A stretch of DNA of 14,434 nt from Ignavibacteria bacterium UBA2373 (GTDB lineage: Bacteria > Bacteroidota > Ignavibacteria > Kapaibacteriales > UBA961), in assembly GCA_002344005.1 (NCBI GenBank), contig DDTD01000048.1, forward strand, positions 1 through 14,434. The letters are read 5' to 3'. Position 1 is the first letter of the stretch. The number at the start of each line of letters is the position of its first letter. The notes below the pieces were generated by a model, which was given only the letters and a program-made list of their open reading frames with translations, made no database searches and was not told where the DNA came from. A program made the translations under genes and the position numbers. Of the stretch, positions 13,549-14,434 are shown piece by piece.

Positions 13549-14434
13549 TACCCGAAGAACTCAAAATCAAAGTAGAAGAACTCGAAGCAATGATTCAGAG
13601 CGGCTCTGACTATGCTCAAGTCGAAACCCAAGCACGCGAAATGCTTGAAGCCCTCTCCATCGGGGAGGGTACGGGAGGGGACAGAGAACTCCACGCCCGT
13701 ACCTTGCTTGCTCTCTCCATTTCTCTCTGGCAGCGCGGTATGGCAAAAGAAGCTCTGCCCTGCGCAGAGGAAGCCCTCGCCCTTGCCGAGCAATTAGAAA
13801 GCAAAAAACTGCAAGCCAAAGCACTCGGCAATATCGGGACTGTGCATTGGAATCTCTCGAACTATGCTCGTGCCTTAGAGTACTTAGGCAGGGCATTAGC
13901 GCTCGATGAAGACCTTGGCAATAAAGCAGGGATGGCAACTATTCTCGGCAACATCGGGATTGTGTATGAGAATCTCGCGGACTATGCTCGTGCTTTGGAG
14001 TACTATGGCAAGGCATTAGCGCTTGATGAAGAACTTGGTAACAAATCAGGGATGGCAAGACATCTCGGTCATATCGGGATTGTGTATGAGAATCTCTCGG
14101 ACTATTCCCGTGCCTTGGAGTACTATGACAAGGCATTAGCGCTTGATGAAGAACTCGGCAATAAACGAGCTGTGGCAGGACATCTCGGCAATATCGGGAA
14201 TGTGTATGCGAATCTCTCGGACTATGCCCGTGCCTTGGAGTACATGGGTAAGGCTTTAGCTCTCGCAGAAGAACTCGGCAATAAACGAGCTGTGGCAGGA
14301 CATCTCGGCAATATCGGGGTTGTCCATGTGCAACTCTCAGACTATGTTCGTGCACTGGAGTACTTTGGTAAGGCATTAGCGCTCGCAGAAGAACTCGGTG
14401 ACAAATCAGGTGTGGCAGGACATCTCGGCAATAT
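13545..14434 (+). CDS. G6: TPR-repeat protein of the same family, cut by the window end
   Basis: Translation from ATG 13545 is open to the last base, giving at least 296 residues. The start MIPEELKIKVEELEAMIQSG matches G2 and G3. Six complete TPR units follow, the last five being nearly identical 40-residue copies (consensus LGNIGIVYENLSDYARALEYYGKALALDEELGNK), and a seventh begins at the edge. The output domain lies outside the window; a cyclase is likely from the neighbours but a kinase is possible, as G3 shows. A GC-rich inverted repeat at 13651-13669 adds residues near IGEGTGGDREL that have no counterpart in the paralogs. Base composition is unlike G1: 34 G+C in the 60 bases from 13681 against 16 in the 60 from 3661. 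It lies 119 bases after G5 and may share its transcript. Confidence 0.88.
   Translation, partial: MIPEELKIKVEELEAMIQSGSDYAQVETQAREMLEALSIGEGTGGDRELHARTLLALSISLWQRGMAKEALPCAEEALALAEQLESKKLQAKALGNIGTVHWNLSNYARALEYLGRALALDEDLGNKAGMATILGNIGIVYENLADYARALEYYGKALALDEELGNKSGMARHLGHIGIVYENLSDYSRALEYYDKALALDEELGNKRAVAGHLGNIGNVYANLSDYARALEYMGKALALAEELGNKRAVAGHLGNIGVVHVQLSDYVRALEYFGKALALAEELGDKSGVAGHLGN
13651..13669 (+). repeat. GC-rich inverted repeat inside G6
   Basis: CCCTCTCC (13651-13658) and GGGGAGGG (13662-13669) pair at seven of eight positions around ATC, followed by TACGGGAGGGGAC. The style matches CCCTCTCC/GGAGAGGG palindromic interspersed repeats found in many genomes (recalled). It is read in frame as ALSIGEGTGGDR. 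Confidence 0.5.
13824..14434 (+). repeat. Tandem 120-bp TPR-coding units in G6
   Basis: Units begin with CTCGGCAATATCGGG or a close variant at exactly 13824, 13944, 14064, 14184, 14304 and 14424, a period of 120 bases (40 codons). Neighbouring units share long identical runs; for example 14148-14198 equals 14268-14318 (51 bases). Such conservation at DNA level points to recent unit duplication or homogenisation. Confidence 0.95.

Noticed and set aside
13567..14376. Long open frames on the minus strand opposite G6
   Set aside because: They are antisense shadows of the TPR repeats, with low-complexity Arg/His/Ser-rich translations and no recognisable domain.
13824..14434. Regular 120-bp repeats that could look like a CRISPR array
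   Set aside because: The whole 120-bp unit is conserved, there are no unique spacers, and it reads through in frame as TPR units.
1..14434. Insertion sequence, integron, phage or tRNA-linked island
   Set aside because: No transposase, integrase, terminal inverted repeats with target duplications, or tRNA could be recognised; the repeats seen are short palindromes and leader duplications.

Overview
The window reads as a bacterial chromosome segment with all seven main genes on the + strand. The low G+C composition, the Bacteroidota-style C39-type ABC/HlyD secretion pair and the TPR-cyclase family suggest a member of the FCB group (Bacteroidota/Chlorobiota/Kapabacteria-like). That placement is inference from gene style. 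No rRNA, tRNA, CRISPR array, transposase or phage gene is visible.

Layout. 1-2893 holds a secretion/stress block: the nucleotide-binding domain of a peptide/bacteriocin-type ABC exporter (its membrane part lies outside the window, possibly in another frame), an HlyD-type periplasmic adaptor, and a two-domain universal stress protein. From 3081 to the right edge runs a tandem array of six paralogous soluble signalling proteins, called G1 to G6 here: G1 3081-4940, G2 5160-7187, G3 7274-9211, G4 9485-11185, G5 11350-13425, G6 13545 to beyond the edge. Each has an N-terminal stack of 40-residue tetratricopeptide repeats (7 to 10 in the complete ones). The five complete members share a 44-residue penultimate repeat and a charged coiled-coil linker around a V-x-S-(E/D)-E motif. 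In G1, G2, G4 and G5 the output is a class III nucleotidyl cyclase with the full adenylyl-type residue set. In G3 the same chassis carries a HisKA/HATPase histidine kinase. G6 is cut by the window edge before its output domain.

Between G3 and G4 a 30-codon ORF looks like the collapsed N-terminus of a response regulator and abuts the G4 start codon, so this locus may once have held a kinase/regulator pair inside the cyclase array.

The array looks evolutionarily active. Leaders are shared (a duplicated ~92-bp leader before G5 and G6, and a shorter ATCACAGT motif also before G3). TPR number varies, and G6 consists of near-identical 120-bp units. G2, G4 and G5 each carry a different in-frame inverted repeat at the same loop of the cyclase domain, just before the (V/I)PRGE(I/M)EIKGKG strand. 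G6 has a further palindrome near its N-terminus. G+C content rises toward the right end. A plausible picture is a set of cytoplasmic TPR sensors feeding a cAMP pool and a phosphorelay. The ligands or protein partners cannot be read from sequence.
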